Positions 35,162 through 41,955 of a stretch of DNA of 41,955 nt are shown piece by piece. The translations under genes and the position numbers were made by a program. Source of the DNA: CAZEVY01 sp964515555 (GTDB lineage: Bacteria > Acidobacteriota > Terriglobia > Bryobacterales > Bryobacteraceae). The notes under the pieces are model-generated. The model was not told the origin of the DNA and ran no database searches. It saw only the letters and a program-made list of their open reading frames with translations. Where the stretch lies: positions 1 to 41,955 of the forward strand of contig CAZEVY010000038.1 of assembly GCA_964515555.1 (NCBI GenBank), given 5' to 3'. The number at the start of each line of letters is the position of its first letter. Within the stretch, counting starts at the first letter, position 1.

Positions 35162-37703
35162 ACTCCAGAGCCTCCACCAGCGACGCCCGTACCGCCGACT
35201 CCGCCGGCCACAGCGCCGCCACGAACGCCGCCCCCAGAATCACGGGGAACAATAACAACGCAATTCCCGTCGGAAAGGCGTATTCCAACCGAATTCCCAC
35301 CATATCCATCTTCACCAGCACGAAATTGTAGTACAGCATGGCCGCACCGAGCCCGATCGCCAGCACCACGCCGATCGCGCCCGTCAGTAGCGCCTCCATC
35401 CACACCGCGTGCCGCACCTGCCGCCGCAACCCGCCGACCGCCTGCAACACGCCCAGCTCCCGGCGCCGGTCGATGATCGACACGGTCAGGCTGTTGATGA
35501 TCCCCAGAATCGCGATCAGCACGGCGACGAACAGTTGCAGATACGTCATGCCGAACCACTGGTCGGCCACCACGCCGATATAGTCGCGCAGCTCGCCGCT
35601 GGTCATCACGAACAGGCTGCGGTTCGCTCCCACGCGCCCGAGGATCGCCTCGCGCGCCGCTTCGGCCGGCACGCCCGGCTTGAGGTACACGCGCACGACG
35701 TTAATGGTCTCGTCCTTCCAGTGCCGCCGATAGAGGCTCCGGTCGATCAGGATGCTGCCGCGCTGATCGGTATAGTCGACCGTCACGCCCACCACCGGCA
35801 GCCGCAGCACGCCCTGCGGCGCGGGAATCTCCAGCATGTCGCCCACGTGCAGATTCTCGATGAGTGAGAAGTTATCCGAGATCAGGGCGCCGCGCCCCTC
35901 CGACGCCAGCCGCACCCCTTCCTCGTACGTCCCCTCGATCACGCGCGGTTGAACGCGCCGCGAGATGCGTGCGATGTCGGCCGCCACCAGCATCACCGGA
36001 CGCCCGCGCACCGTCGTGCGTCCGAAGCGCACCGGCTGCGCCTCCTCGACTCCCTCGATGGCCGCCACCTGCGCCGCCACCTCCGGCGGAAACCGGAAGC
36101 TGCGCGACGAGATGTTCTCCGACGTCGTCACGATCAGGTCGAAATTCATGGTGGCGCGCATCCAGGCGAACAGCGACTCGTTGCTCGAAAGCGCCACGCC
36201 CGCGAAGCTCACCGCCAGCGCCAGCGAGAGCATCAGCGCGGCCACGGTCGCCGACGTTCGGCGCGGCGACTGCAACAGGCTGTCGGCCGCCAGCGCCCCC
36301 TCCACCGGGCGCACGCGCTTCCAAAGCGGCCGGAGCGCGCGCGTGAGCCACATCGCCGCCGAGGGCGTCATCAGCAGCGCCGAGGCGATCAGCATCAGGT
36401 AGCTCGCCAGGAACGCGATTTTGCCGCCCGCCGCCAGGAGCGCCAGCGCAGCCGCGAGCACCGCGATCGCCGCGATGCGCCGCGCGCGATTCTCGCCCGC
36501 CGTCAGCACCTGCTGGCGGCCCTTCTGGAGCGCGAGCACCGGGTCGACCCGCGCCGCGCGCCGCGCCGGCAGCACCCCGCCCGCGACGCTCGCCAGCACG
36601 CCCAGCGCGAACGTCCACGCGATCAACTGCGGGTCGTCGACCACGCTCTCGACAGCCTGGTTCACGGTGTACATCTGCTCGACCATGCCGCTCATGAATC
36701 CCGCGACGCCGCGCGCCAGCAGCCGGCCGAAGACGATTCCCAGCCCGGAACCGATCGCGCCCAACACCACGCTCTCTCCGAGAAACAGCAGAAGCACCTG
36801 CCGCCGCGTGGCGCCGAGCGCGCGCAACACGCCGATCTCCGTGCGCCGCTGCGTCACCGCGATCGAGAAGGCGTTGTAGATGATGAACACGCCGATCAGC
36901 AGCGACACCGCGCTCGTCAGGTTCACCGAAAACGTCAGCGCCGCCGACACCGATTCCAGGTACTTCCCGCGCGACTCCGGAGTCTCCACCTGAAAGCCCG
37001 GCCCGAGCAGCTTCTCCAGATCCGCTTGCACGCCGGCGACGGTCGCGCCCTCCCGCACCGCCACGTCGACGCGATCGAACGACCGCCCGCGTCCGAACAC
37101 CATCTGCGCGGCGTAGACGTCCATCACCGCCAGACTCCCGCCGTAGGCGCTCGCCAGGCCGCCGGCGCGCATGATGCCTCGCACGACGAACTGCCGCTCG
37201 CCTTCCATGGTGCCGAGCTTCAAGCGGTCGCCGATCTTCAGCCCGTTGCGCGCCGCGAACTGCCGGCTGACGATTATCGAGTCCGGCTGCGCGAGAAATA
37301 CGAGCGGATCCTCGACGGCGTCCTCGTCGGCGCCTTGCAGGTCGTAGTCGCGCAGCGACTGATCGCCCGTCATGTCGACCCCGAGGACCAGCAGGTTTCC
37401 CTGCCCCGCGAGTCCCGTCGAAACCGACGCCTCGATCACCGGCACGGCCACTCGCACCCCAGGCTGCGACTGAATCGTCTCCAGCACCTCCTCGGGGAAT
37501 CCCGTCTCACCCGACGACACCTGCAATTCGGTCGACCCGGCGACGCGATTCACCGTCTGCCTGAACGCGGCCAGCACCGAGCGATTGCCGCTGTGCATGC
37601 CGAGAAAAAGCGCCACCCCGAGCACGATCCCGGCGACCGTCAGTCCTGTCCGCAGCTTGTGTTTCCGCAGATAGGGGACTCCGAGCAGCAGGATCAGCTT
37701 CAT
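35154..37703 (-). CDS. ABC transporter permease, double FtsX type
   Basis: The 849-residue protein has one N-terminal helix (GLTVAGIVLGVALFLGMHSG), a MacB-like periplasmic domain, and a first FtsX domain (about 255-380: LTSAVSLLIGVFIIYNAFSIAV, QRRTEIGVLRALGATRRQVLL). A central pair of helices and a second periplasmic domain follow. The second FtsX domain is at about 735-845 (LFVAVLIAILGIINSLTVSII, DRRRELGVLQAVGGLRRQVRH). About ten helices are expected in total. This single-chain duplicated permease pairs with LolD/MacB-type ATPases. It begins with a four-base overlap with the ATPase gene. With LolA-like and barrel proteins downstream, lipid or lipoprotein transfer across the envelope is likely. 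Confidence 0.9.
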   Translation of the reverse strand: MKLILLLGVPYLRKHKLRTGLTVAGIVLGVALFLGMHSGNRSVLAAFRQTVNRVAGSTELQVSSGETGFPEEVLETIQSQPGVRVAVPVIEASVSTGLAGQGNLLVLGVDMTGDQSLRDYDLQGADEDAVEDPLVFLAQPDSIIVSRQFAARNGLKIGDRLKLGTMEGERQFVVRGIMRAGGLASAYGGSLAVMDVYAAQMVFGRGRSFDRVDVAVREGATVAGVQADLEKLLGPGFQVETPESRGKYLESVSAALTFSVNLTSAVSLLIGVFIIYNAFSIAVTQRRTEIGVLRALGATRRQVLLLFLGESVVLGAIGSGLGIVFGRLLARGVAGFMSGMVEQMYTVNQAVESVVDDPQLIAWTFALGVLASVAGGVLPARRAARVDPVLALQKGRQQVLTAGENRARRIAAIAVLAAALALLAAGGKIAFLASYLMLIASALLMTPSAAMWLTRALRPLWKRVRPVEGALAADSLLQSPRRTSATVAALMLSLALAVSFAGVALSSNESLFAWMRATMNFDLIVTTSENISSRSFRFPPEVAAQVAAIEGVEEAQPVRFGRTTVRGRPVMLVAADIARISRRVQPRVIEGTYEEGVRLASEGRGALISDNFSLIENLHVGDMLEIPAPQGVLRLPVVGVTVDYTDQRGSILIDRSLYRRHWKDETINVVRVYLKPGVPAEAAREAILGRVGANRSLFVMTSGELRDYIGVVADQWFGMTYLQLFVAVLIAILGIINSLTVSIIDRRRELGVLQAVGGLRRQVRHAVWMEALLTGAIGVVLAIGLGAAMLYYNFVLVKMDMVGIRLEYAFPTGIALLLFPVILGAAFVAALWPAESAVRASLVEALEYE

Positions 37704-38374
37704 CGCCTGGTGTCCTCGACCACGCGCCCGTCGCGCAGCGCGATCGTCCGCTCGCAGCTTCCGGCGACCGTCATGTCGTGCGTGACGATCAGTACCGTCG
37801 CACCGAGCCGCGAGTGCAGGTCGCGGATCAGATCGAGAATGCCGGCGCCGGTGGCGGTGTCGAGATTGCCGGTCGGCTCGTCGGCGAGGAGAATCGGCGG
37901 ATAGACCGAGAGGGCGCGCGCAATCGCGACCCGCTGGCGCTCGCCGCCGGAAAGCTCCTCGGGCAGGTGGTCGATGCGCGCCGAAAGTCCGACCAGCGCG
38001 AGCAGCTCACGCGCTCGATCGCCGGCCCTGCGCGACGGCCAGCCGCGCAGGTGCAGCGGCATGGCGACGTTCTCCAAGCAGTTCAGGCTCGGCAGCAGGT
38101 TGAAGAACTGGAAGATGAAGCCGATCTTGTCGCGGCGCACGCGCGTGAGGTCGTCGTCGGCGAGGCCGGCGAGCGGCTGCGAGTCGATGAGGATTTCGCC
38201 GGTCGTGGGGCGGTCGAGTCCGCCGATCAGGTTCAGCAAAGTGGACTTGCCGGAGCCGGAGGGACCGATCAGGGCGGCCATCTCGCCGCGCGCAATGTTC
38301 AGGTTGACGCCTTCGAGGGCGGTGACGATCTTCTTTCCGTTGAACGACTTGGAAACCCCTCGAAGTTCGATCAT
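37700..38374 (-). CDS. ABC transporter ATP-binding protein, LolD/MacB type
   Basis: This is a 224-residue ATPase with all motifs: Walker A GPSGSGKST (37-45), the Q-loop in FIFQFFNLLPSLN, the signature LSGGERQRVAIARAL (from 141), Walker B ILLADEPTGNLD (161-172), and the switch histidine in LIVTHD. Sequence and size place it in the LolD/MacB/FtsE group that powers mechanotransmission permeases rather than importers. It is the first gene of the four-gene operon with the FtsX permease, and its stop overlaps the permease ATG. It is divergent from the bactofilin-like gene across 90 bases. Confidence 0.93.
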   Translation of the reverse strand: MIELRGVSKSFNGKKIVTALEGVNLNIARGEMAALIGPSGSGKSTLLNLIGGLDRPTTGEILIDSQPLAGLADDDLTRVRRDKIGFIFQFFNLLPSLNCLENVAMPLHLRGWPSRRAGDRARELLALVGLSARIDHLPEELSGGERQRVAIARALSVYPPILLADEPTGNLDTATGAGILDLIRDLHSRLGATVLIVTHDMTVAGSCERTIALRDGRVVEDTRR

Positions 38375-38464
38375 CGGCGGCGGCGAGAGTGAGGCTCCAC
38401 GTTCTAAGATGACACAATAGGCGGCGAAGATTCGGCGCCCTTCTGCCGATAGACGATTTCAGGC

Positions 38465-39424
38465 ATGTCCCGCGATTCCATCGAGAATTTCCGTAAGCGG
38501 GCGCGATGGTGCCTGGCGATGCCGCTGAACGGCGCGGGCCGCCACGAGATCGTCGTCGATGGCGAGAGCGTCGTCACCGGCGACACGCTGTGGCTGGCCG
38601 GGGGCGGCTGGAGCGACCAGACCATTTTTTGCCGATCCTGTTTTACCTGCGGCCCGGACTGCTCGATCACCGCACCCGTCTACTCGGGTGCGGCCGCCGA
38701 GATCGGCGCCGGATCGTTCGTCGAGGCCGTCGCCGCTGACGGCGACCTCATGGTCGGCCCGCGCTGCGAAGTGGGTCGGTGGGCGTCGAGCGGCGGGCGT
38801 CTCGACCTGCGGCACGGCGCGATGGTGAGAGGACTCGCGCGCGCGGCGATCTCCATCCACCTCGGCGCCGAAGCCGGTGCGCGCTCGCTCGACGCTCCGT
38901 CGATCTCGACGCAGACCGTGCAGGCGCCTTCGACCGCGGCCTCGTGGTCGCCCGCGGGAGTGCACGAGATCGACCTTCCCCGCAACAGCCCGTCGTTGCC
39001 CACCGTGCCCGGCGCTGACCCCGGCCGCTGGCGCGCGATGAGCCCGGGCACGTGGCTCTACGCCGGATCGCTCACCATCGACGAGCCGGTGTGGTTGCGC
39101 GCGGGCCTGGTGGTGCGCGGCGCTTTCGCCTGCGCCTCCGGCAGCCTGATCGAGGGACGGCTGGCCGTGAGCGGATCGGCGCGCGTCGGCTCGGGATCGC
39201 TCGTGGGCGCCGCGCTGGTGGTCGCCGGCGACCTGGTGCTCGACGCCGATGTCATCTTCCAGCGCAGCCTCGCCGCCGGGCAGACCATTCGCCTGCGATC
39301 GGGCGTGCGCGGCTTCCGCGAGAACGGCCCGGTGACGGTCGACTCCGGAGGCTCGGTGATGCTGGAGCCCAACGTCGTGGTGCGCGGCCGCATCGACGCG
39401 CGCGGAATGGTGCGCGCGCTGTAG
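38465..39424 (+). CDS. Bactofilin-like polymer-forming beta-helix protein
   Basis: The protein has 319 residues with many short Gly- and Val-rich turns spaced about six residues apart: VVRGAFACASGSLIEGRLAVSGSARVGSGS, ALVVAGDLVLDADVIF and VMLEPNVVVRGRIDARG. These indicate a right-handed beta-helix of the bactofilin/polymer-forming cytoskeletal type. A cysteine-bearing stretch near residue 56 (FCRSCFTCGPDC) has four Cys and could bind metal. There is no clear signal peptide, so cytoplasmic location is likely. Bactofilins form filaments that organise cell shape or envelope sites; the assignment here rests on repeat pattern only. It is convergent with the toxin gene, four bases apart. Confidence 0.6.
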   Translation: MSRDSIENFRKRARWCLAMPLNGAGRHEIVVDGESVVTGDTLWLAGGGWSDQTIFCRSCFTCGPDCSITAPVYSGAAAEIGAGSFVEAVAADGDLMVGPRCEVGRWASSGGRLDLRHGAMVRGLARAAISIHLGAEAGARSLDAPSISTQTVQAPSTAASWSPAGVHEIDLPRNSPSLPTVPGADPGRWRAMSPGTWLYAGSLTIDEPVWLRAGLVVRGAFACASGSLIEGRLAVSGSARVGSGSLVGAALVVAGDLVLDADVIFQRSLAAGQTIRLRSGVRGFRENGPVTVDSGGSVMLEPNVVVRGRIDARGMVRAL

Positions 39425-39428
39425 GTTG

Positions 39429-39823
39429 TTACACGACGACCTGCACGAGTCCGGACTCTTCGATCCGCTGATTCGATGTGACGAGTTTCAAACGGTGCAC
39501 GCGCGCCGTCGCCACGATGACGCGGTCGGCGGGATCACGCAGCACACGGAGCGACGCCGACTCGGCCGCGATCTCGTAGGTGAGCGGCAAGAGCGCGAAG
39601 ACCGGGCTCGCTTCCAACTCGGCGAAAAACTCGCCGATCGGCTTCTTCAGGTCGACCCTGCCTTCGCTCGCCAGTGACGCGACCTCCATTAGCGTGATCG
39701 CACTGACTCCGAGGGGTTCGCTTCGACGCACCGCTTCCTCGAGCACCCGCATCTGGTCGCGCGAGAGCTTAGCTGCTTGACCGAGCCAACGGATACGATG
39801 TGTGTGTCGAGTATGAAGCGCAC
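39429..39823 (-). pseudogene. VapC-like PIN-domain toxin, frameshifted near the N-terminus
   Basis: From a GTG at 39823 the reading VRFILDTHIV gives the typical start of a VapC/PIN RNase, with the first catalytic Asp. The rest of the protein (WLGQAAKLSRDQMRVLEE, then ITLMEVASLASEGR, DPADRVIVATARVHRLKLVTSN) lies in another frame. The switch is between about 39800 and 39788 and fits a single missing base; adding one gives 132 codons, the usual size. In the intact downstream frame the first ATG, at 39752, would give a protein without the catalytic Asp. It is paired with the Phd-like gene upstream. It is either an inactivated toxin or a sequence error. Confidence 0.75.
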
Positions 39824-39838
39824 GAATCGTTCACCGCG

Positions 39839-40081
39839 CTACCGGCCGTTCATGCAGTCGTAGTCAAAGCCGGTGTTAACGATGTCGCCGACGATGCGCA
39901 TCCTGCCCGCCCAACTGTTCCTCGGCGACTTCCACTTCTCCCGCTTGGCGGCGCCCAATACCGCCACCGGACGACCGCGCCTGGTGATCGTGATCGTGCA
40001 GCCGTTCTCGTTCACTTCGTCGAGAAGAGCGTGACACTTCGCCTTGAACTCGGTCGCGCTGACGACACGGTGCTTCAGCAC
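39839..40081 (-). CDS. Phd/YefM-type antitoxin
   Basis: This 80-residue protein has the Phd/YefM signature: VSATEFKAKCHALLDEVNENGCTITITRRGRPVAVL. The N-terminal part binds DNA and represses its own operon, while the C-terminal part (after about residue 55) wraps the toxin. It stands 15 bases before the PIN toxin start, the standard order antitoxin then toxin. It follows trpD by 12 bases on the same strand, so it may be read through from trpD as well as from its own promoter. Confidence 0.85.
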   Translation of the reverse strand: MLKHRVVSATEFKAKCHALLDEVNENGCTITITRRGRPVAVLGAAKREKWKSPRNSWAGRMRIVGDIVNTGFDYDCMNGR

Positions 40082-40093
40082 GCATTCACCTTA

Positions 40094-41110
40094 TCACGCC
40101 GCCCCTTGCGTGAATCGCGCCAAAGCATCCAGCTTCCCCATCGCCGCGCCGGAATCGATCGACTGCCGAGCGACCTCCATCGCCGCCAGCGGCTCCGCCG
40201 CGCGACCCGCCGCCATCAGCGCCGCCGCCGCGTTTGCCAGCACCACGTCGCGCGCCGGGCCCGCCTCGCCTCCCAGCACCGCCCGCGCGATCCGGCAGTT
40301 CTCCTCGAGGTCCGCACCCTTCAGCGCATCGACCGCCGCGACCGGCACGCCGAACGTCTCCGGCGTCCAGGTCTCGTATGTTACGGCGCCCGCGGCGATC
40401 GACCACACCAGCGTCGGCCCCGTCGTCGTCACCTCGTCGATGCCCTCGCCGTGCACCACGAAGCCGCGCTCCAGTCCCAACACTACCAGCGCGTTCGCCA
40501 TCAGGTCGGCCGCCTCCGCGTTGGGTGCGCCGATCAACTGCGACGACGCGCCCGCCGGGTTCGTCAGCGGGCCGAGCAGGTTGAACACCGTGCGCATCTT
40601 CAGTTCGACGCGCGCCGGCTGCGCGTGCTTCATCGCCGGATGCAGCGCGGGCGCGAACAGAAACCCCACGCCCACCTCGCGGATCGCGCGACCCATCTCC
40701 TCCGGTGCGATCGCGATCTTCACGCCGAGTCCCTCCAGCACGTCGGCGCTGCCGCAACGGCTCGATATCGACCGGTTCCCGTGTTTGGCGACCTTTACGC
40801 CCGCGCCCGCCGCCACGAACGCAACGATCGTCGATATGTTGAACGTGCCCCCGCCGTCGCCGCCCGTGCCGCAGGTATCGAGCACCACGCCCTCGCCCGC
40901 ATCCACCCGTGTTACTCGCGCGCGCATCGCCCGCGCGAAGCCCGTCACCTCGTCGACCGTCTCGCCCTTCATGCGCAGCGCGACCAGGAATGCCGCCACC
41001 TGCGCCGTCGTCGCCTCGCCTTCGAGGATCGACGACATGGCGTCTTCGGCTTCGGCGGCGTCGAGATTCGTCCGCTCGGCGACGCGATGAAGGTGCGCGA
41101 GAAGCGGCAT
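40094..41110 (-). CDS. trpD: Anthranilate phosphoribosyltransferase
   Basis: This is a 338-residue enzyme of tryptophan synthesis that joins anthranilate and PRPP. The PRPP and magnesium motifs are intact: DTCGTGGDGGGTFNIST, KHGNRSISSRCGSADVLEGLG, and RTVFNLLGPLTNPAG for the anthranilate tunnel. The length is standard. It is divergent from sucC, with 43 bases between the starts, and no other trp gene is visible, so the pathway genes appear scattered. A trp leader or TRAP-like site was not recognised in the short upstream space. Confidence 0.95.
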   Translation of the reverse strand: MPLLAHLHRVAERTNLDAAEAEDAMSSILEGEATTAQVAAFLVALRMKGETVDEVTGFARAMRARVTRVDAGEGVVLDTCGTGGDGGGTFNISTIVAFVAAGAGVKVAKHGNRSISSRCGSADVLEGLGVKIAIAPEEMGRAIREVGVGFLFAPALHPAMKHAQPARVELKMRTVFNLLGPLTNPAGASSQLIGAPNAEAADLMANALVVLGLERGFVVHGEGIDEVTTTGPTLVWSIAAGAVTYETWTPETFGVPVAAVDALKGADLEENCRIARAVLGGEAGPARDVVLANAAAALMAAGRAAEPLAAMEVARQSIDSGAAMGKLDALARFTQGAA

Positions 41111-41153
41111 GTTATAGTGAGGGATTCCATACTAGCAGACCCTCTCGCGGCTC
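41111..41153. promoter_or_regulatory. Divergent promoter space between trpD and sucC
   Basis: This AT-richer stretch holds TATAGT (41113-41118) in the direction of sucC and, on the other strand, TAGTAT and TATAAC before trpD. They resemble -10 boxes, but no matching -35 elements are clear. The assignment rests mainly on position. Confidence 0.3.
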
Positions 41154-41955
41154 ATGAAAATCCACGAATACCAGGCGAAGGCGCTGCTCGCCCAGTTCGG
41201 CGTGCCCGTGCCTCGCGGTGAAGTCGCCTTCACCGTCGAAGAGGCCGACGCGGCCGCCAGGCGCATCGGCGGAAGCGTCGTCGTCAAGGCGCAGATACAC
41301 GCCGGAGGCCGCGGCAAGGGCGGCGGCGTGAAGGTCGCCAGGGACGCCGCCGAGGCCGCCGCGCACGCCGAGAAGATTCTCGGCATGCGGCTCGTCACCC
41401 ACCAGACCGGACCCGAGGGCCGGATCGTGCAACGGCTGCTCATCGAGGAGACGCTGCCGATCGAGCGTGAGCTCTACCTCGGCATCACGCTCGATCGGCA
41501 GCATGGCCGCAACGTCTTCATGGCGTCGGCGGCCGGTGGCATGGATATCGAAGAGGTCGCGGCGAAGCATCCGGAAAAACTCCTCAAGGAGACGCTGCTC
41601 CCCGGCGCGGGACTTTTACCCTTCCAGGCCCGAAAGCTCGCCTTCGGCATCGGCGTTCCATCCGCGAGCGTGAGCGGCGCCGTCGCCGCCATGACCGCCC
41701 TGGTGAAAGCCTACGACGCGCTGGACGCCTCGCTCGCCGAGATCAACCCCTTCGTGCTCACCGCCGACGGCCGCGTCATCGCGCTCGACGCCAAGTTCAA
41801 TCTCGACGACAACGCCCTCTACCGTCACAAGGATCTCCTCGAATTGCGCGACCTCAATGAAGAGGACCCGCTCGAAGTCGAGGCCTCGCGCCACAACCTG
41901 AACTACATCAAGCTCGACGGCACGGTCGGCTGCATGGTCAACGGCGCCGGCCTCG
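41154..41955 (+). CDS. sucC: Succinyl-CoA ligase (ADP-forming) beta subunit, 5' part
   Basis: The frame runs open from the ATG at 41154 to the window edge, giving 267 residues of a protein usually near 390. The start MKIHEYQAKALLAQFGVPVPRG is the ATP-grasp opening of SucC. Further markers are VVVKAQIHAGGRGKGGGVK, LLIEETLPIERELYLGITLDR, SLAEINPFVLTADGRVIALDAKFNLDDNALYRH and the final KLDGTVGCMVNGAGL of the ligase domain. It makes ATP from succinyl-CoA in the citric acid cycle together with SucD, which normally follows and would lie outside the window. Confidence 0.95.
   Translation, partial: MKIHEYQAKALLAQFGVPVPRGEVAFTVEEADAAARRIGGSVVVKAQIHAGGRGKGGGVKVARDAAEAAAHAEKILGMRLVTHQTGPEGRIVQRLLIEETLPIERELYLGITLDRQHGRNVFMASAAGGMDIEEVAAKHPEKLLKETLLPGAGLLPFQARKLAFGIGVPSASVSGAVAAMTALVKAYDALDASLAEINPFVLTADGRVIALDAKFNLDDNALYRHKDLLELRDLNEEDPLEVEASRHNLNYIKLDGTVGCMVNGAGL

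Noticed and set aside
35949..37904. Plus-strand open frame of 651 codons opposite the FtsX permease
   Set aside because: Composition is Arg/His/Gln-rich shadow of the permease; no start or domain evidence.

Overview
The window is a 42 kb, very GC-rich piece of a draft bacterial scaffold. It is cut through a gene at each end and interrupted by a run of 100 Ns. The gene content points to Acidobacteriota, most likely the Bryobacterales/Solibacter group. The signs are a kelch protein ending in the Solibacter-type C-terminal domain (TIGR03437 family), a DUF1501 protein, many secreted TPR and DUF4384-type proteins, a TonB receptor and long antisense open frames. No rRNA, tRNA, prophage, insertion sequence or CRISPR array was recognised.

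Layout. 1-6.4 kb: end of a DUF1501 gene, a BPHL-like hydrolase, a CNNM/CorC-type membrane protein with a hairpin over its ribosome-binding site, a YeeZ-like epimerase, and a kinase-cyclase fusion followed by a secreted DUF4384-like partner. 6.4-16.9 kb, mostly minus strand: metallo-beta-lactamase fold hydrolase, aldo/keto reductase, unknown secreted protein, RNase III, two TPR proteins, TonB receptor, kelch protein, and a redoxin whose first active-site cysteine codon is TGA. 16.9-20.4 kb: penicillin acylase and an AlkZ-like winged-helix protein.

20.4-26.2 kb is one tightly packed minus-strand run: MotA/TolQ/ExbB-like channel, ExbD/MotB-like coiled-coil protein, two zinc-ribbon/FHA proteins, PP2C with a membrane anchor, a membrane-spanning trypsin-FHA protein, and a second PP2C. 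Together they look like a Ser/Thr-phosphorylation circuit wired to a proton-driven membrane motor and a periplasmic protease. The sequence upstream is lost in the N gap.

26.3-41.9 kb: a Tat-exported inositol-oxygenase-like protein, a frameshifted GT39-like glycosyltransferase, Nudix hydrolase, MutS2, an outer-membrane barrel, an HpaI-type aldolase, an overlapping four-gene operon (ABC ATPase, FtsX permease, LolA-like protein, outer-membrane barrel), a bactofilin-like protein, a Phd/VapC pair with a frameshifted toxin, trpD and the start of sucC.

The two strongest items for follow-up are the predicted selenoprotein (UxxC redoxin fused to a DsbD-alpha-like domain, with a SECIS-like hairpin at the expected distance) and the FHA/PP2C/protease/ion-channel cassette. 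All functions are predicted by reading motifs; no database search was run.
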